DNA of 64,000 nt from Pseudomonas entomophila (GTDB taxonomy: Bacteria > Pseudomonadota > Gammaproteobacteria > Pseudomonadales > Pseudomonadaceae), in the NCBI RefSeq assembly GCF_023277925.1, contig NZ_CP063832.1:3178001-3242000 (forward strand). Direction: 5' to 3'. The notes beneath the pieces were generated by a model that ran no database searches, was not told the origin of the DNA, and saw nothing but the letters and a program-made list of their open reading frames with translations. Below, piece after piece: positions 62,075 to 64,000 of the stretch (within the stretch, counting starts at the first letter, position 1; every line of letters begins with the position of its first letter). The translations under genes were made by a program, and so were the position numbers.

Positions 62075-63178
62075 ATGAGCAAGCATAGGACGAAGCGCAA
62101 TTCCCTGTCTTCCAACGATGTAACGCTTTGCCAACATCTGTCAGTCGACCTGGCCAAGCAAGTCTTTCAGGTGGCCGGAGATGACGGTTCCGGGCGCGTC
62201 ATCTACGAAGATCGAATCAAATCCCGTGAAGCCTTTCATGCGTTCCTGACCAGGCTGCCACCCACCGTGACGGTCCTGATGGAAAGTGGCCCCGGCGCTC
62301 AAGCATGGGGGCGTTTGCTACAGGCGCAGGGAACGCCAGTCCGCATCCTGCCCGCGCAGCGAGTGGCGGAGCACCGCAGTGGTGCCAAGAACGATCGTAA
62401 CGACGCCCATGCCATCTTGCGCGCAGGCCGGGATACCAGCATTGCTGCGGTGCCGATCAAGAGCACTGCCGCTTTGGCGATTCAAGCCTTACACCGCGCC
62501 CGCAGAGGCTATGTCAGGCGCCACACCGCGCTAGGCAACCAGATCCGCGGCCTGTTACTGGAACAGGGCGTCGCCCTGGCGCAAGGCGATTTAGCCGTCA
62601 GCCACGGTGTACCGCGCATTCTTGAAGATACGACTCAACCATTGCCAGATCTGCTGCGTGAATTGCTCGATGAACTGCTCGCCGAATGGCGCTATCTGAG
62701 TGAGCGTATCGCCATCCTGACAGGACGGCTCGAAACAGCGGCGCAGGCCGACAAGGTCGCATGCCGCCTGATGACGATACGCGGTGTCGGCCCGATCATC
62801 GCCACAGCGATGCTGGCCAAGCAGCCTGAACCCTCGCGTTTCCCCAATGCTCGACAGTTTGCCGCTTACTTTGGCCTGGTGCCCGACCAGCACAGCAGTG
62901 GAAAGAAGGTCAGGCTAGGCAAGATGAGCAAGCGAGGTGACGGCTACCTGCGCAGCATGATGATCCAGGGTGCGCACGCGGTTCTTAGCCATTTGAAGCC
63001 TGATTCCGATCAGCCAGACGATCGCCGCCTCTTGCGATGGTTAACTCGACTTGGTCGCAAGGAGGCGGCGATCAGACTGGCTAATCGAAATCTGCGCATC
63101 ATCTGGGTGCTGCTACAAGGTGAGCAGGTCTACCAACGCCAACCGAACGATCGTCAGGAGCCCGCCATGAGCCACTGA
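62075..63178 (+). CDS. IS110/IS1111-type transposase (DEDD recombinase)
   Basis: A 367-residue intact recombinase. The N-terminal RuvC-like domain has Asp in SVDLAKQVFQV, Glu in LMESGPGAQAWG and the pair in AKNDRNDAHAILRAG (DEDD set). The C-terminal Tnp_20 domain has TIRGVGPIIATAMLA, then AAYFGLVPDQHSSGKK with the catalytic-Ser region and MSKRGDGYLRSMMIQGAHA. Members excise as circles and insert by an RNA-guided mechanism. It is complete and likely active. Confidence 0.94.
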   Translation: MSKHRTKRNSLSSNDVTLCQHLSVDLAKQVFQVAGDDGSGRVIYEDRIKSREAFHAFLTRLPPTVTVLMESGPGAQAWGRLLQAQGTPVRILPAQRVAEHRSGAKNDRNDAHAILRAGRDTSIAAVPIKSTAALAIQALHRARRGYVRRHTALGNQIRGLLLEQGVALAQGDLAVSHGVPRILEDTTQPLPDLLRELLDELLAEWRYLSERIAILTGRLETAAQADKVACRLMTIRGVGPIIATAMLAKQPEPSRFPNARQFAAYFGLVPDQHSSGKKVRLGKMSKRGDGYLRSMMIQGAHAVLSHLKPDSDQPDDRRLLRWLTRLGRKEAAIRLANRNLRIIWVLLQGEQVYQRQPNDRQEPAMSH

Positions 63179-63428
63179 CTTACGGTGTTACGCCACCGGG
63201 GTGCCGAGCGCCCCAGCCCCTGCTAGTGAACATCGACCCTAGGTAAGACCGTCGCGGATTAATGCCTACGCTCCTACCGGCCCAAGAGGCCTAAATGTAA
63301 TGGGCATGCTGCGAGCTCACCCCGATGTTGGCCAGAAGCACCAAGCTTCCTCGAATAGGCCTGATACATAGATGCAACCGGGTAACCTTGTTCGAAAAGC
63401 AGGTAGACAATGTAGGCGAGTCCATACA
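63179..63428 (+). ncRNA. Candidate bridge/seeker guide RNA region of the IS
   Basis: These 250 non-coding bases after the transposase are the place where IS1111 elements encode their guide RNA. CGCTCCTAC at 63269-63277 is exactly complementary to GTAGGAGCG, the reconstructed target in the REP. ATACATA (63364-63370) matches the right IS end CATACATA (63424-63430), a candidate donor guide. GC-rich segments (GGCCCAAGAGGCC at 63280-63292) can form stems. RNA ends are not determined; boundaries are those of the gap. Confidence 0.55.
63415..63425. repeat. Right subterminal inverted repeat of the IS
   Basis: GGCGAGTCCAT, inverse of 62000-62010. It ends 3 bases before the inferred right junction. 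Confidence 0.85.
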
Positions 63429-63510
63429 TAGGAGCGGCTTCAGCCGCGATGCAGACACCGCGGTGCCCGGCACCCGCTTCGCGGGTGATCGCGGCTTCAG
63501 CCGCTCCTAC
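63429..63510. repeat. REP pair carrying the IS insertion at its edge
   Basis: TAGGAGCGGCTTCAGCCGCG and its inverse ending CCGCTCCTAC enclose CACCCGCTTCGCGGGTG. Only the first bases (CTG before TAGG) are missing on the left, because the IS is joined there. Confidence 0.9.
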
Positions 63511-63630
63511 TGATCACGGTTCTGACGCCGTTTCATGAGAATGATTTCACTTCGCAGGTGAGGTTTTTTTACTGCCCCGCGTCTTCTGTTTCGTCTTGTC
63601 ACTAGACGCCCCATTTTCCAAGGATGCCCC
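63511..63630. other. Region before the heme oxygenase gene
   Basis: 120 bases between the REP and the start. GAGAATGATTTCACTTC at 63537-63553 is a weak Fur-like stretch, and GGTTTTTTTACTG follows. The heme oxygenase gene needs its own promoter here if the IS and REP block read-through from the receptor gene. Confidence 0.3.
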
Positions 63631-64000
63631 ATGAACGCCCCTTCCTCCGAGCGCGCCGCCCTGCGCTCCCAGCGCCTCAACCAGATCACCCACGCCCCGC
63701 ACACCGAACTGGATGCCCTGGTCAAGTCGCACAAGCCGTTCGACACCCGCGAGAGCTTCGCCCGCTTCGTGGTCGCCCAGTACCTGTTCCAATCCGAACT
63801 GCAGGCGCTGTACAACGACCCGCAACTGATCGCCATCGTCCCCGACCTGGCCGAGCGTTGCCGCGCCGAGCAAGCGCGCCTGGACCTGGCCGACCTCGAC
63901 ACCGAAGTCCCCGCCCCGGTCACCGGTGCCCTGCAGTCGCCAAGCCTGGGTGAAGCCATGGGCTGGATCTTCGTCTCCGAAGGCTCCAAACTGGGCGCCG
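63631..64000 (+). CDS. hemO: Heme oxygenase (biliverdin-producing), N-terminal part
   Basis: The first 123 residues of a bacterial heme oxygenase, running off the right edge. LNQITHAPHTELDALVKSHK carries the proximal-His region, and FARFVVAQYLFQSELQALYN and GEAMGWIFVSEGSKLGA (distal-helix glycine motif) match the HemO/PigA family. The enzyme opens imported heme to release iron. ATG 63631 follows AAGGA. It sits downstream of the heme receptor but is separated from it by the IS. The C-terminus is outside the window. Confidence 0.9.
   Translation, partial: MNAPSSERAALRSQRLNQITHAPHTELDALVKSHKPFDTRESFARFVVAQYLFQSELQALYNDPQLIAIVPDLAERCRAEQARLDLADLDTEVPAPVTGALQSPSLGEAMGWIFVSEGSKLGA

Larger units (their letters stand above)
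61993..63428 (+). mobile_element. IS110-family (IS1111 group) insertion sequence
   Basis: About 1.44 kb. Subterminal inverted repeats ATGGACTCGCC (62000-62010) and GGCGAGTCCAT (63415-63425) lie a few bases inside both ends, the hallmark of the IS1111 group. The flanks suggest insertion at TA of a REP start: CCCTTTG/TA on the left and TA/GGAGCGGC on the right rejoin to CCCTTTGTAGGAGCGGC. No target duplication beyond TA is seen. It resembles the REP-targeting ISPpu9/ISPpu10 elements described in P. putida; I cannot say which one. Confidence 0.88.

Overview
The window is chromosomal DNA of a Pseudomonas, most likely of the P. putida group. The reasons are high GC content, the Entner-Doudoroff/glucose block in its P. 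putida order (eda-pgl-zwf / hexR / oprB-gtsDCBA / gltS-gltR-glk-edd / gapA), and many P. putida-type REP repeats (GTAGGAGCGGCTTCAGCCGCG). The species cannot be named from sequence alone. I see no rRNA, tRNA or CRISPR array.

Layout. 1-2.3 kb: the end of a chagasin-like protease inhibitor gene, cmoA-cmoB (wobble-uridine tRNA modification) and a small secreted protein. 2.4-4.4 kb: an orphan type II secretion minor pseudopilin (gspK) divergent from a tatA-like gene, then two tiny coupled DUF3077/DUF6124-like genes. 4.7-11.9 kb: a complete N-acetylglucosamine PTS operon, nagR-nagA-nagB-nagF-nagE. NagE takes up and phosphorylates GlcNAc with phosphate relayed by the EIIA-HPr-EI fusion NagF; NagA deacetylates; NagB deaminates to fructose-6-P. 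12.1-14.2 kb: a HET-C domain protein. 14.3-22.2 kb: yqfO-like gene, purL, mltF, tadA and a Tat-exported multicopper oxidase. 22.5-24.7 kb: an OsmC-like gene, then a DNase bacteriocin-like toxin with its Im9-type immunity gene. 25-32.9 kb: guaA, guaB, a zinc-ribbon-like protein, a TauE-type permease divergent from a LysR regulator, xseA and an M23 peptidase.

33-35 kb: leuA behind a probable leucine-rich leader peptide. 35.1-39 kb: an uncharacterised three-gene operon (a membrane-anchored DUF6384-like protein, a coiled-coil protein with a Gly/Ser tail, and a helical TelA-like protein). 39-57.5 kb: glucose uptake and catabolism. OprB and GtsABCD bring glucose in; Glk, Zwf, Pgl, Edd and Eda convert it to pyruvate plus glyceraldehyde-3-P; GapA oxidises the latter. 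HexR boxes lie in the zwf/hexR and edd/gapA gaps, GltR-GltS is the two-component system, and A-rich Crc/Hfq-type motifs sit before several starts here and inside the NAG PTS operon. 57.6-64 kb: an iron-regulated heme-uptake signalling set (ECF sigma, FecR-like anti-sigma, TonB receptor with STN domain), interrupted before a heme oxygenase gene by an IS110/IS1111-type element inserted into the edge of a REP.

The most notable signals are: (1) the non-coding 3' part of the IS element carries nine bases (CGCTCCTAC) exactly complementary to the REP target it sits in, as expected of a bridge/seeker guide RNA; (2) the undescribed three-gene coiled-coil operon between leuA and eda; (3) three direct TGGTATT repeats with an 11-bp period before nagR; (4) a bacteriocin-like DNase without an obvious receptor-binding domain; (5) a possibly leaderless leucine leader peptide before leuA.
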